NCBI GenBank assembly: GCA_019022495.1
Contig: JAFEKR010000047.1
Span: forward strand, 186,001-250,000
Origin: Epichloe hybrida
Lineage: Eukaryota > Ascomycota > Sordariomycetes > Hypocreales > Clavicipitaceae
Reading direction: 5' to 3'
DNA length: 64,000 nucleotides
The notes under the pieces are model-generated. The model saw nothing but the letters and a program-made list of their open reading frames with translations. It did not search any database and had not been told where the DNA came from. Positions 39,278-51,132 of the stretch are shown here, piece by piece; positions within the stretch are counted from its first letter, which is position 1, and each line of letters begins with the position of its first letter. Both the position numbers and the translations under genes were made by a program.

Positions 39278-41184
39278 ATCGAATGGTTGGAAAGCCGATT
39301 TACACTATCTGTTGGAACACGGTTGCATAATGTTCGCGGGTGTTGAGAAACACAATCTGATAACACCAATTTTTCCCCTTTCTTTTCTTCATCTATTTTT
39401 TTTTTCCACCGTTGTCCTGAAAGCATCTATCTATGGGGGGCACGGAGCCAGATACAACATTTGCATATTACACAGGAAACGGACTGGGACATGACACTAT
39501 TATTGTATGGAATGGATAGGCAGCGCCATGCTGACAAGGCAAATGCATCAAAGTGGTGGGGACTGGAAGCGACACGCCAGAAAGGGAAAGAGGGGCTGTA
39601 CAGAAGAGAAGTGGAGTCGCTACTACATATTTACTCCGTAGCATTGGAATAAATAATGAGCTAATTTAGCCCATTTACCTCCTTGAGCGTGCTACAGCTT
39701 GTGGAGTCACTTCAGCTAGGCTCTGTATCCAATCGGATAAAAGTGCATTAGAAGTACATAGATTTATGTGTAAATTAGCCAATAATAGTTGTACTAGCAA
39801 TTTTCCCTAGTATGTATAGATTGCTATTGCTATGTCACACTTATTAATTACCTTAGTTAAGCAACGCGAGCCTACGCGGTCATTGAACTTGTGGCAGGGG
39901 GGCTGTGGGGGCCCCTCTGGCCCACAAGCTGTAGCACGCTCAAGGAGATTCTGATTACTCAAGAGCCATGTCGTGCGATGCCATGCCATGTTGCATTTCT
40001 ACGAAAATCGCCTGTCGATACTTTGGCGACCAATTTGCAAGTTATTCCTGGTGGGGGCTTGTACGGGGTAGTACGGACGTAGTCGTAGCCCGCCAGTCTA
40101 CTCCGTACTTTGGTGACAAGTCGAGCGAGGGCGAGAAAGGACTTAGCCGAGCAGGGAGCATCGGGCAAGGGCCTTTTTAAGCACAGTGTGCAGGTCTGCA
40201 TCAATACTATATTGTATCTCATTACAGTACGGAGTATGTACAGTAGCGGGCTGTAGTAGCGCTACTGTAGTACCGTCGTCTCGTGCGTGCTTGAGATGGG
40301 GGTCTTGCTGGCAGTCTGCGTACATACTCCGCTCCGTACGAGCCGAAGAAAGATAGAAAGAAAGAAAGGGAAAAACAGGCTCTGGGGAGGGAAAGAAAGA
40401 AGAATGGATCGGACAGGGGATCCGCCTGCCTGTGCTGAACCCTTGTTCGACATGTGTCGAGATGGGCCCGTGCGGCTGGGTTCGGGAATGAGTGGGGGGG
40501 CGAGGCGGTAGAGACAGTGACAGAGGCAGAGGCAGGAGGGAGGAGGTGTGTGTTCTTGTTTAGTCCCACCTCCCTTGAAGCCACTTTTTTGATCTTGACT
40601 ACTCCGTACTCCGTACGTATATACGGACGTACATGTACGTAATCCGTACGGAGCTCAGAGTTCCAAGTCACACCACCAGCCACATACGCACCTTAACATT
40701 TCTATCCTTCTTTGCCAGCCGCCCTCTCTAACCTCGCTTTATCCTTTCAAGTGTGGCTTGACCTTCGCTGTGAAAGTACTCCGTACAGTACAAATATCGG
40801 CCGCCTTTCCGCTCGTCTCGGGCCAATCACTTGCTTTCGTCTCGTCAGCAGAATGCAGACAGTAAGACCTTGGACTGACTCATCGTTCCAATTGGCCGAG
40901 TGGCCCCCCTTTTGCTCCCCCACATGCACACAGAGAGCTCAGCGAAAGCCGTTATCGGCCGGCGTGACTGTGCCCCGCCATGTTGATCCCATCCACAAAA
41001 CTCTGATGAGATGTCGCAATTCGCAAAAAGTTTGAGAAGGTGAGGGAGCTATTGTCTAGGACAACAAGGTTTTTCTCTATTACATCTGCATTTCTGTCAT
41101 TCAATTTTTCGGTCTCCGCGGGAACTGGTTGATTTCATCTTCTAGTCAACTGAGTTACGCGCGTACCCTGATACAGAATTCACC
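39278..41184. other. Intergenic region with a MITE and dense palindromic motifs
   Basis: Holds the MITE at 39679-39947 and many TACTCCGTA/TACGGAGTA copies, densest at 40595-40655 where several lie head-to-tail and inverted. Apparent ORFs of 107-153 residues in this interval span these motifs and look random. Confidence 0.5.
39679..39947. mobile_element. MITE-like element with perfect 26-bp terminal inverted repeats
   Basis: The sequence CTCCTTGAGCGTGCTACAGC (first 20 of 26 bases) at 39679-39704 is repeated exactly, inverted, at 39922-39947, giving a 269-bp element. The interior is AT-rich on the left and GC-rich near the right repeat, and encodes nothing. No obvious target-site duplication is seen next to the repeats, so the superfamily cannot be named. 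Size and structure fit a nonautonomous DNA transposon. Confidence 0.75.
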
Positions 41185-42863
41185 ATGGGGCAACAGTGCG
41201 TGCATTGAAAAAATGAGGAAAGGCAAAAGATGCCGGGTTCGGAAATTGGAAGGATTACTGACGTCCCTTCTTTGAATAGGTCGGTTTTGATGCTCGGCGC
41301 GGGATTCGTCACTCGTAAATATCCCTCCCCCTCTTTTTGAGTTGTTGGCAATGACTTGGCTTAATTGCTGAGAATTGAGCTGACTTTGATTTGATTCAAG
41401 GACCCGCGCTTGATATCTTGAGCAAAGCTGGCATTCCCGTCACCATTGGTAAGCCTGAATAGCTTCGACTTGCTCTGGTCGTTACTGATAGCGACGACTG
41501 ACTGATTGTGAACTTCAATTGCACAGCATGCCGAACTCTTGAGTCCGCCAAGAAGCTGTCCGCTGATGTCAAGCTGACGACTCCCGTTTCTCTCGACGTC
41601 AACGACGAGAAGGCTTTGGATGCCGAGGTTGCCAAGCATGACTTGGTCATCAGCTTGATTCCTTATACATATCATGCTACTGTTATCAAGTCTGCTATTC
41701 GAAACAAGAAGAATGTCGTCACTACGAGCTACGTTTCCCCGGCCATGATGGAACTGGACCAGCAGTGCAAGGATGCCGGCATTACTGTCATGAATGAGAT
41801 CGGTTTAGATCCGGGGATCGATCATTTATATGCTGTAAAAACCATTGATGAGGTACACCAGGCCGGTGGCAAGATCCTGTCATTCCTCAGCTACTGCGGT
41901 GGCCTTCGTACGTACTGCTCCTGACCCTGAGAGGAATTCGTTTCCTCCCTCTTCAATGAAACGCGTGAGCTTTGGTGTTGACAAGAGCCAATAGCTGCGC
42001 CTGAGGCATCTGACAATCCCCTCGGCTACAAGTTCTCCTGGTCTTCTCGTGGCGTCTTGCTTGCCTTGAGAAACGCTGCTAAGGTCTACCAGGGCGGTAA
42101 GATCGTCGAAATAGCCTCCAAGGACCTCATGGGTACTGCCAACCCCTACTTTATCATGCCTGGCTACGCCTTTGTCGCGTATCCTAACCGTGACTCAACC
42201 CCCTACAAGGAGCGCTACAACATTCCCGAGGCTGAGACCATTATCCGCGGAACGTTGAGATACCAGGGCTTTCCCCAATTTATCAAGGTCCTTGTCCAGA
42301 CTGGCTTCCTCGAGGAGACTCCTATCGATGCCCTCAAGACCTCTATTACCTGGAAAGAAGCCACTCAAGCCATCCTGGGCACGTCCTCATCTGACCCTAA
42401 GGAACTCGAGTCCACCGTGGTGTCCAAGTCCGAATTCGACTCTCCTGAGGACCGAGACCGCATCCTTTCTGGCCTACGATGGATCGGCATCTTTTCTGAT
42501 GAGAAGATCACCCCTCGCGGCAACCCTCTTGACACGCTCTGCGCCACCCTCGAGAAGAAGATGCTGTATGAGAAAAATGAGCGTGATATGGTGATGCTGC
42601 AGCATAAGTTTGAGATTGAACACAAGGATGGCTCCCGCGAGACTCGTACCTCCACCTTGGTCGAGTACGCAGATCCAAATGGTTATAATGCGATGGAAAA
42701 GTTGGTCTCGGTACCTTGTGCTGTTGCTGTTCAGCAGGTGCTGAATGGCACCTTATCTGAGAAAGGCATCTTGGCTCCCATAACGCCCAAGATCAACAAC
42801 CCCATCATAAAAGAGCTTAAGGAGAAGTATGGCATTGAGCTGATTGAGAAGACTGTCCTGTGA
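41185..42863 (+). CDS. LYS9: Saccharopine dehydrogenase, NADP+, L-glutamate-forming (saccharopine reductase)
   Basis: Predicted 447-residue enzyme of the fungal alpha-aminoadipate pathway; it condenses aminoadipate semialdehyde with glutamate and reduces the product to saccharopine, the penultimate step of lysine synthesis. Five exons: 41185-41195, 41280-41314, 41401-41448, 41527-41907 and 41995-42863, with introns of 78-87 bp clustered at the 5' end. The joined N-terminus gives MGQQSVLMLGAGFVTR, a Rossmann GxGxxxx motif split by introns. Later marks are ACRTLESAKKLS, LIPYTYHATVIKSAI, NEIGLDPGIDHLYA and FLSYCGGLPAPEASDNPLGY. Length and sequence fit Magnaporthe LYS3-type enzymes. The start is in a perfect CACCATGG context; exon 1 is only 11 nt, which simple ORF finders miss. 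Confidence 0.97.
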
Positions 42864-44506
42864 GATAGCACAGGGGTTCATGCAATGACGAAAATTTCCT
42901 ACCTGACACCCGTCTGGAAACATACGCAGGTTTAAATGTTTAGGAGGGGAATTTGAAAAATGAAATAGAACAAGTCGCAGATAGATTCTAGAACTGTGGG
43001 ATCGAATAAGTACAAATCAAACGCAGCGCCAGAAATTGACTCGATGGCGTTTGACGTCTATAAGCTAAAACCACGTATGAGAGGTCCAACGTGCGAATAG
43101 CTACCCTGACTTCGCGCATTGTCTTTTTACGTGTCCACAGGAGGTTCGGCTGCACAAGGCTAGCTTACGTGTATTATCACTCGTACACAACTGAGGCATT
43201 GCTCCATCAATCCATCTGCGGTCGTACGGAGTACAAAACTTGCTCAAGTCTATTCCGCATGTGCCAGGATTAATCGTACGTCATATTACCCGAGACCCCA
43301 CAAGATAATAGCAACGCAAGCGACATTTTGGTTCCGACATGTGAAACTGGCGGGTACGTAAATCATGCAGCAGCGAGAATATATTTACATTTGTTTCACC
43401 AGAGAAGATACTTGTATGTAGTGTAAAATGCACCAAATGTACTCCGTACTCCGTAATCCGTACATACGTACAGTCTGTAAGCAAGGCCTCTATGTACTAC
43501 AACCAACCTTTGTTATTCAGGGCCTTTGTCAGGATCTCCATCTCAACCCTAGTCGAAGACTCCTCCTATATGCCATTCCTTCTTAGGATTCGTTGCTGCT
43601 GCGTGATTGTAAGCTGCATATTTGACGCACTTGGGCGGACTGTCGTTGCTGTACGGATCCGTACGGAGTACGTGTTTCGAATATACCTATCCTAGTCAAC
43701 ATCATAGAACTCTATTACAGCATAATGGGTGTTAACGGGGCAGGCATGTTCGGCATCTCGAGTCCTTGGAGGCGGACGGGTCATTGCGCGCAGGGAATGA
43801 AAAGAAAAAAATAAGAAAACAGGGTCAGGTCATGCAGAGTCGGTGCAATTTTTTTTTTTTTTTTTTTTTGCAGGCGCGCCTTCCCTTGCTCTTGACATGA
43901 CATGGGACATGGGCTGGCTGACTTGTTGGCTCCATGACAAACCCACGAGACCAAGCCAAGATCCATGATCCTTCTCATCGCACGCCCTTTCCAAGCCCCG
44001 CTGAATGCATATAGGCCGAGGATCAGATAGGACCATGATGCCGCGTTCTTTCTTTCCTCTGTACTCCGTACTCCGTACATACATAATACATACATACATC
44101 CTCTCCGGAGACCGGGTGCAAACGTGGCTGGGCGAACTTATCCTCCACTTTGGTCTTTAATGTCGTGTGTCTTGACCACACGCCCCCCACCCCCACCCCT
44201 CGCCTTGGAAACGACTCCACTTGACTTTTCATCTTTTTTTTTCCCTACTCCCTGCCATCCATCATACCGTATGCCCGTCTTCACGACGGTTTCGTTTCTT
44301 TTCACCATCTCTGCCGAGCGTCGTTTCTATTTCGGAACCGTCAATTTGCGCGCAACGACGTGCGGGGCCACGCCTGCTACGTCCAAGCAACCATTGCAGT
44401 TGAGCGGCAACTGCACGCACCAAGACCGGCGCCCGAACCATATGTGCATTTATTGTGTCCAGTCTTTTTGCACTAGACAGAGACCAGAGACCCCTTGCAA
44501 GAAAAC
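42864..44506. other. Intergenic region with motif clusters and poly-T tract
   Basis: No gene is seen. It contains TACTCCGTA motif clusters at 43440-43475 and 44060-44076, the third 19-bp composite copy at 43652-43670, and a T20 run at 43850-43869. The last few hundred bases are probably the LAS1 promoter and leader. Confidence 0.5.
43652..43670. repeat. Copy of 19-bp element TACGGATCCGTACGGAGTA
   Basis: Third copy of the composite element, identical over 19 bp to the one at 35172-35190. Confidence 0.7.
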
Positions 44507-45876
44507 ATGGTCCAGTATATCCTTACGCCATGGTGGGACCGTCAGGAACTGCTCCTTGTTCGAGAGCAGTTTTATAACGTAGCCAGCAACAGCCAGCAGC
44601 GGGAGCAGGAACAATCAGCGAACACAAGCCGGAATCGGGTTCCTCCCCGTGTCAGCAGTGGTGATGGTGGTGATACCCAACCTGGCGGGGTAGTTGCCGC
44701 TGAGCAACCAAGTTTCGCACACATGCACTCGCATTCGCAACCGAGTCAGGATGATGAGACGGGCAAAACACACCGGCAGAGACAGGCCGTCGTTCGTGTG
44801 TCCATGTGGATGCAGCGCGGCAACTGTCCACATGTGGTGGAGTCGACGGCTTTATTGACGGCTGCCATGTTGAGCGACGACGGCTTGTTGGCTGGCAGTG
44901 CGTATGCGGTGAGGGCGGCTTATTCGGCTGCTTTTAGTCGGTATGTGCCTCAATTTTTTTGGGGAGGGTGTTCTTTTCTTTTCTTTGTTTTAGTCTTCCC
45001 CTACACGGATGCCACATCCTCATGCTGCTCACAACCTCTCCGAGGAGGGGGGTGTGATGTCCCAAATGGTCAGGGATGTCCATCTATCTCGTCGTGTTCC
45101 ATCCAAAGCACAACTTGCATAATGCATGCGTTGTGACGAAGGCGCGGGGCCAAAAACACCCCAACGCCTTTGCTTTGTCCCCCCCCCTTCCTCCAATGGC
45201 ATGCAGTATCAATCGTTTGTTTCGAGAACAATCACGAAAACATCACGTTGATGCACTGGAATTGGCTGGGTGCACATTTCTGTCTACCAAAACAAAGCCC
45301 ACATGCTAACGTATTGCCAACGTGACGACTAGTTTCGTAACGGGTCTTCTGGACGGCCACCAAGACAGGCAACGTAAACAGAGCATGTACTCCATCGCCA
45401 AGACCATTGGCCTCCCCGCAACATTTGTAGAACTGCGCCATCAAGCTACGCATGAGCAGCTCCCATCACTGGCGAAGTTACGGAGTGCGGCGAAAAAGGC
45501 ACTCGACTGGATCTGGAACTACTACTGGAAGCACCTGGTTGATGAATCTGCCGCGCCCAAAAGTAATCCGTGTAGGGATTTTGTGCTGGAGTACTTGCGG
45601 GGAGGGGACGAGAGCCACACGATGCGGGCGTTGGAGCAGTTTGGCAAGGAGAAAGTTTTGGGTATGATTGTGGACGTGCAGGCGAGTTTGCCTGGGAACC
45701 AGGTCTATCTGCGGTGTTTGAAGCTCTCTAGGGAGGTGATGATGCGTGAGGACAAGGAGGCGGTTGAAGAGGAGCAGGTTGTGGACGAGGGGGAGGGATA
45801 TGAGGCGGCTGCGTCGAGTTCAGGATGGGGATTGTATGAAGGACCGTGGAAGCCGAAGCCTATTGGTATGGTTTGA
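44507..45876 (+). CDS. LAS1: Las1 pre-rRNA endoribonuclease
   Basis: Predicted 325-residue Las1, the HEPN nuclease that with Grc3 kinase cuts ITS2 in 27S pre-rRNA in the nucleus/nucleolus during 60S subunit formation. Exons are 44507-44940 and 45333-45876. The start [15 protein letters not shown] is the conserved N-terminus. [18 protein letters not shown] and the join [16 protein letters not shown] follow. The HEPN catalytic motif is [14 protein letters not shown] (R-H-x-x-x-H form). The end [11 protein letters not shown] is the usual fungal Las1 terminus. A Gln/Ser/Thr-rich insert of about 60 residues separates the first conserved block from the next. The 392-bp intron is the longest I find in the window, several times the local norm. 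Confidence 0.95.
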
Positions 45877-46611
45877 GTTGCTTCGTGATACCCGTTGCGA
45901 TAGATGATGAGTCGGCTAGAGGGAAGTTACTCTTGGAGAAGTTGCATAGTACCTTGTTTCATTGATACCCTCATTATAGATTACATAGCTAGACACGTAG
46001 GGCGTGAGCTCGCCGGCCGTTTCTAAGAGGACTTGCCGAAAGAGGTATTCATGGAGATGTAATTTATCTATTTTTCTATTAATATCCGATCCGTGGTGAT
46101 AGACACGTGGTTGAATTTACATGCGCAAGTCCGCCTTGGACGGGAGTTCGCTGAGAGCCCCCTGAGGAACATGCCCGCGCATGTACTACTAGAGAAAATG
46201 CCATGAAAGAAAACACCATGGGTATCTGCAAGTTGGCAATTGCTTGAAGCGAGCTTTCCGGACATGGTGAAGCATTATTAGCATGAGTATGACGATGACC
46301 GACTGGCCGACTGGCCCTGCCCCGCCTTGATACGCAATTATTGCTAGTGCCTGCCCACCAATCACGTGCGCTCCATAGCGTCATCGTACGTGGTGGGGAG
46401 CTTCACATTGAGCTTGTCATGCTGCTGCCGTTTGAATTAACGACCCTCAATTCGCATTCTGTCATCAATCCAAAAGGTCATGTTGCGAAGACTCTCGACG
46501 ACAAGGCATTGGAATTTATTATCATCCCGAACTGTGCGGTCAACCTCCCATTTGAACTGTGTTGTGGATGGCAATTCCGCTAACTTGCTGTAGTTTATCA
46601 GTAGGCGCAAG
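45877..46611. other. Intergenic region
   Basis: Holds the LAS1 3' region and the glyoxalase II promoter. No gene or repeat was recognised. Confidence 0.5.
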
Positions 46612-47987
46612 ATGCATATTCAGTCAATCCCCATGTGTATGTTTTTTTTTTTCAAAAAAAAAAAAAACTCCTTGTTTCCCCATCAAGCAGGGATTCCTCT
46701 TGGTACTTGGTTTCAGGGTGTGAACTGACTGCATCGGTCTAGGGGTCGGGAGTAGTAACAACTACGCGTATCTCGTCGTGGATGACAAATCCAAGGATGC
46801 TTTCATCATCGACCCGGCTAATCCACCAGAGTATGCATTGCAAATTGAAGACGACAGAAAAGGTCGCTTGGACATGTCAAGTATGAAGAGTCGCTCACGC
46901 GGAGAACAGGGTTGTGCCGATTCTGAAAGAGGCAATTTCTGGGGGCGCCATTAACCTCAAGGGGATCGTGAACACGCATCAGTAAGGGAACCAACGGGTG
47001 AGGTTGACAAGGGGGATGCGCCACATGGAGCATGAGTACTTACTACTGATGGGGCGTATAGTCACTGGGATCATGCCGGCGGGAACAAGAAGCTCGTGAG
47101 TCGCGAGAACAAGAGAGCCTGGAGTTGGGACGACCGCGCAATTACTAACGAACCGATTAGCTGCAAGAGCTCGGAACACCAGACTTGCCCATCATTGGCG
47201 GCAAGAACTGCGAGGGCGTCACCAAGACACCCGGGCACGAAGAATCGTTGGAGCTCGGCGACATTGCGATCAAGAGTGTTCATACGCCGTGCCATACCCA
47301 GGACAGCATTTGCTTCTTCATGGAGGACCATTCGGGCAAGGCTGTGTTTACGGGCGACACGCTCTTCATCAGCGGTACGTCGGGCGTGTCAGACTTGGGG
47401 TTTCTTTGCGAGGACGAAATACAAGTTGCTGATTATTGAGGGGGGGGTACTCTTTCTCAGGGTGCGGCAAGTTTTTCGAGGGAAACGCCGCGGAAATGCA
47501 TGAGGCGTTGAACAAGAGGCTTGCCTTGCTGCCAAACGACACGGTTGTCTATGTAGGTTCTGCTTTTTTTTTTTGGTTTTTTTTTTCCCCTACGAATGAG
47601 CAAGGATTCGGGAAGCATGCCTGGTGCTAACGAGAGCAGCCCGGCCATGAATACACCAAGTCCAACGTCAAGTTTGCCATTTCCGTGCTGCAAAGCGACC
47701 CGGTGAAGAAACTGCAGGCTTTTGCGGACGGTAACGAGGTCACGACGGGCAAATTTACCATTGCCGACGAGAAGGTGTGTTCCAGACTTCTTCCGTTCCA
47801 AGAGCTAGACACTAATGAGAAATAGGAACACAATGTCTTCATGCGCGTTACCGTACGATAATTCACCCCTTGACTTTTACCCCGTCTAACCATGTCGTAG
47901 GACCCGGTTGTGCAAAAGGCCACTGGCGCAAGCGACCCCGTCGACGTGATGAGCAAGCTGCGCGAGATGAAGAACAACTTCAAGTGA
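46612..47987 (+). CDS. GLO2: Hydroxyacylglutathione hydrolase (glyoxalase II)
   Basis: Predicted 257-residue metallo-beta-lactamase-fold thioesterase that hydrolyses S-lactoylglutathione to lactate and glutathione in methylglyoxal detoxification. Nine exons: 46612-46636, 46743-46830, 46910-46981, 47062-47095, 47161-47374, 47461-47552, 47640-47774, 47826-47852 and 47901-47987. Introns are 48-106 bp. The joined N-terminus is MHIQSIPMWVGSSNNYAYL. The metal motif THHHWDHAGG is split by intron 3 inside a His codon. Further marks are HTPCHTQDSI, FTGDTLF with a following GCGKFFEG, and PGHEYTKSN, all characteristic of glyoxalase II. No mitochondrial presequence is visible. Each join keeps frame and restores a conserved block, so the exon set is well supported despite the number. 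Confidence 0.95.
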
Positions 47988-48774
47988 GGAGGTGACGCCC
48001 CCTACATGATTATTGCAGGTCCTGACGCGAAGCCAAGCCCGCCGTCTAAAATATAGTTTCACGAGGTTCCAAAAAGAAGAAGAAAAATATGCAAGTTCCA
48101 GTTGTGCACAGCAATGTAAACATGAATAGAGCCAAGAGAAAGCATCTATTGAATGAACAGTAGGAGACCACTGTCGAGGTACTTGTAGAAAAAAAAGAAG
48201 AAGAAGAAAAAATTCACCATCTCGCGACAATGTCTCCAAAGACAGCTAGGCACTTCTGCACAACAGAGCACCCCCAAGCCACCACTCGGAAGGAACCAGA
48301 GCCGCAGCCCGATTCCCAAATGTTCATCTTGCTTCACTGTCCACACTTGCTCGCTCTAGGAAATGGCGGCGGCAAGCTCTAGCAAAATTTGAAGCGAACT
48401 TGGATCCATCGGGCAAAGAAGCACCGAACTAGAACTCGTTTTTACGACCCCATCGACAACGACAGTGACAATACAAACCCCGTCCCATGAGGATGCTAAT
48501 AAAAAGCCAAGATGGCCCTTGTCCCATGGTCCGGTCCGGTCTGGTCGAATCGTGGTCCGTCAGTCCGTCTGGAAATGTCCAAGGGGGAGGAGTTGGGAGA
48601 AAAAGCAGAAACCCAGTTTGTGAAAAGAAAGCCCATAGTAACTAGCGACATGTGGATCCACCACAGTGTTATTTCTCCCAACTGCGTACTATACACTGTG
48701 GATGCGGCCGTGACATCAAAACCCACCAACCAACCTACCCAGTCGAGCAAACGCAGACAAAGTTTGCATGCGAA
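47988..48774. other. Intergenic region
   Basis: No gene is seen. A purine-rich tract (GAAGAAGAAG) lies near 48190-48212, and the part near 48500-48774 is the likely leader of the EF-hand gene. Confidence 0.45.
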
Positions 48775-49560
48775 ATGGTACGGTTCCCTCCTCCACTCCA
48801 CGAATCCCGCCATCTGCGCAGATTTCTCAAGAAGAAGAAGAAAAGAGTGTGCTAACATGCCCCCCAGCCGCCGAAGCGCAAACCCACCTCCGGCAGCGCG
48901 ACCCCCAAATCGCGCCAGTCGAAACTCGCAAAAGAGCACAACATCTCGGCCCAAGAGGAGGTCGAGATCAAAGAGGCATGGAGCTTGTTCGCGGAGCCCC
49001 TGGACGGCGAGAGGATGGGAGTTGTGCCCATTGACGATGTAAAATCCGCGCTGATGTACGTGCGATAACTTCACTCGGCCTTGAACACGGCTTCTTTCCC
49101 CCTTCTCTCACCAGACCTTTTTTTTTTTTTTTACTCAAAAACAACGACGTGAAAACTAACGTGGCGGTATCGGAGAACCAGAGCCCTGGGCGTCCCCCCT
49201 TCATCACAAGCACAGCTCCGAGAGTTCACGGACATTCTTGACCCCGACTCGGACGGCTACGCCACCTACGAGCCCTTCTTCGCCATCTGCGCGCTGCAGT
49301 TCCATGCCCGCGAACAGAATCACTCCGAGGCCGCGCACCAGGCGCAGCTGGATGAGGCGTTTCGCTTATTCACGAATAGCCAGGAGGGGCCGATTACGCT
49401 CGCGCATCTGCGGCGCGTGGCGGCCGTGCTGAAGGAGGAGGTGGACGACGAGATTCTCAAGGATATGATTCTGGAGGCGAATGGGGGTGCGGGCGTGGCG
49501 AGGGGTGTCAAGATGGATGAGTTTGATGGCGTCATGAGGAGCGCTGGGGTGTGGAGGTGA
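48775..49560 (+). CDS. EF-hand protein of the calmodulin/centrin superfamily
   Basis: Predicted 189 residues from exons 48775-48777, 48868-49055 and 49182-49560. Exon 1 is only the ATG; the 90-bp intron ends in a CTAAC branch and CCCCCAG, giving MPPKRKPTSGSATPKSRQ. An intron directly after ATG is a known feature of fungal calmodulin genes. The basic N-terminal tail of about 30 residues precedes EF-hand-like helices (EEVEIKEAWSLFAE). A loop DPDSDGYATYEP has the D-x-D-x-D-G core but Glu at position 11 rather than 12, and the other loops are degenerate, so calcium binding may be weak or limited. FRLFTNSQEGPITLAHLRRV and DEILKDMILEANG form the second half. It resembles centrin (Cdc31) or a myosin light chain; which one is undecided. 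Confidence 0.82.
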
Positions 49561-50143
49561 TATTGGGGGGGGCAGCATTGCATGTCGTTGCTTTTTGGTT
49601 TCCTATTTTCCGGCTTCCTGAGTCATCGGGACTTATTGTCATGCGTTAGAGCGGGTATTGCTTGAAAGGTCGTGGAGTTGGGCACATGATTTCAATTTGC
49701 TATGTCGTTTCTTTGCATACGATGCTTCTTTGTTCGAGTCGGACAAGGAAGGCTTATGACACGAGTGCAAATTCTTGACAAAAGGGGCGCATTGGAGAAA
49801 GCATCTGGCTTTTTGAATCTCGTACGACGGGTGCAGTTGTGTACCTGAAGACAAAAAGAATGGAAGAAAGAAGAGATGCCCACATCTAACAGGGCGTCCG
49901 TGCCATAGCTATACGTAATTAACCCTTTTGTTTGTGAAACGCCGTGGGTTCATGCCGTAACCATCGCTTTCTCCTAGCAGCGAGGACTTGAAAGGTTATA
50001 ATGCATGGCAAAAGGGCTGTCACTTTTTTTGTGCCGTAGCCCTGAATAATATACCCCATTGGGCAAAAAAAAATAAAAAGCAAAGGTGGTGAAAGATCGC
50101 GACGATGAGTTAGATGAAAACATGGTCATCAAAACATATCTCA
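49561..50143. other. Convergent intergenic region
   Basis: Between convergent genes; probably two 3' untranslated regions. Nothing else was recognised. Confidence 0.5.
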
Positions 50144-51132
50144 TTAGGCTGACGGAGCCTCGATCGTAACTGACGGCGCGTTTGCCGCAGTCGGGGCCGG
50201 TTGTTCAGCGCCGTCTTGCGGGTCCAGAACAGCCTTCGACTCGGGAGGTGTCTTGAAGCCCGAGTGATCGCAGTGTCGTTTGTAGAAGTAATTGTCGGGC
50301 TTGGGACGAATCTCAGGAGGGAGTTCCTCCAAAATACAAGCGAGCATGGCATCGACCGAACTCTTCTTGGACGAATCTCGGTGCCACACGGTAATAAGGT
50401 GCGAGTTGAAACGGACTGATAGACCAACGCCGCAAAGCTGGTCGCCTACATGTTTTGTGAAGGCGTTAGTGTAAAGCAACAACATTAAGAATGTAGAGGG
50501 CGCAACGCTGTGATGTATGAAGCAAAGTGTAAGGGGACATGCAAGGAGACAACAAGAAACAAGAACAAGATGAACGTACCCTCGTCCAAGACACTCTGTA
50601 GCTTCTCACCGATAGCCAGAAGCTGCACCCGCGTCCAGATATCAGGACCAGCTGACTTGGGGACTCGGAATGTCCAGCTGCCGCCGTTGATGTTTCGACG
50701 ATCCTCCCAGATAGGTTTGAAACCCTGCTTGAAGAGATATATCGACTCGCGCATTTTGATCTGGTCTACCGGGGTGTTGTTATTGTATCGCCAGAAATCT
50801 TGGATGGATTCGACCTGGGAGCCGAGCTGCTCAAGCTGGACGTTGTATTCGCCATCGTCGGGCTTGTGATCCTTGGATTGCCTGAGTGGATGGCGGGGAG
50901 GGATGCGTCAGCAATTCATGATCATGATTCTGTTTCTGGCCATGTCCGTGGTCAAGTACCTATCAAAGTAGATGTTCCAGTAATGCTGTGTAGGCAAAGG
51001 TCGCATAGTCTTGAGCAAGTTGCGCTTCGCGTCATCTCGCTGTTCGGCAGGGGACAGGGTATTATCGTTGGCCGAGGTGCTCTGCGACAAGCCAGACAGG
51101 CCGCGGGTGAAGAGCTGTGGCCGCGTCGACAT
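50144..51132 (-). CDS. eIF4E-family cap-binding protein, class II-like
   Basis: Predicted 258 residues from exons 50960-51132, 50580-50881 and 50144-50445, with introns of 78 and 134 bp. The joined core contains PLPTQHYWNIYFDRQ, SIQDFWRYNNNTP, SIYLFKQGFKPIWEDRRN, NGGSWTFRVPK, GDQLCGVGLSVRF and SHLITVWHRD, the eIF4E fold in order. The cap-contact Trp-Glu of FKPIWED is present. The second cap-stacking Trp of canonical eIF4E (in human, the WQANL segment) is replaced by Tyr (EYNVQL), and the LWF motif is IYF, as in 4EHP/class II proteins. So this is probably a second, regulatory cap-binding protein and not the main initiation factor; that is inference. The N-terminal 40 residues and Ala/Pro-rich C-terminus look disordered. 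Confidence 0.92.

Noticed and set aside
40222..40683. 153-residue minus-strand ORF
   Set aside because: Its sequence is made of the TACGGAGTA motif clusters and purine-rich repeats; no family match.
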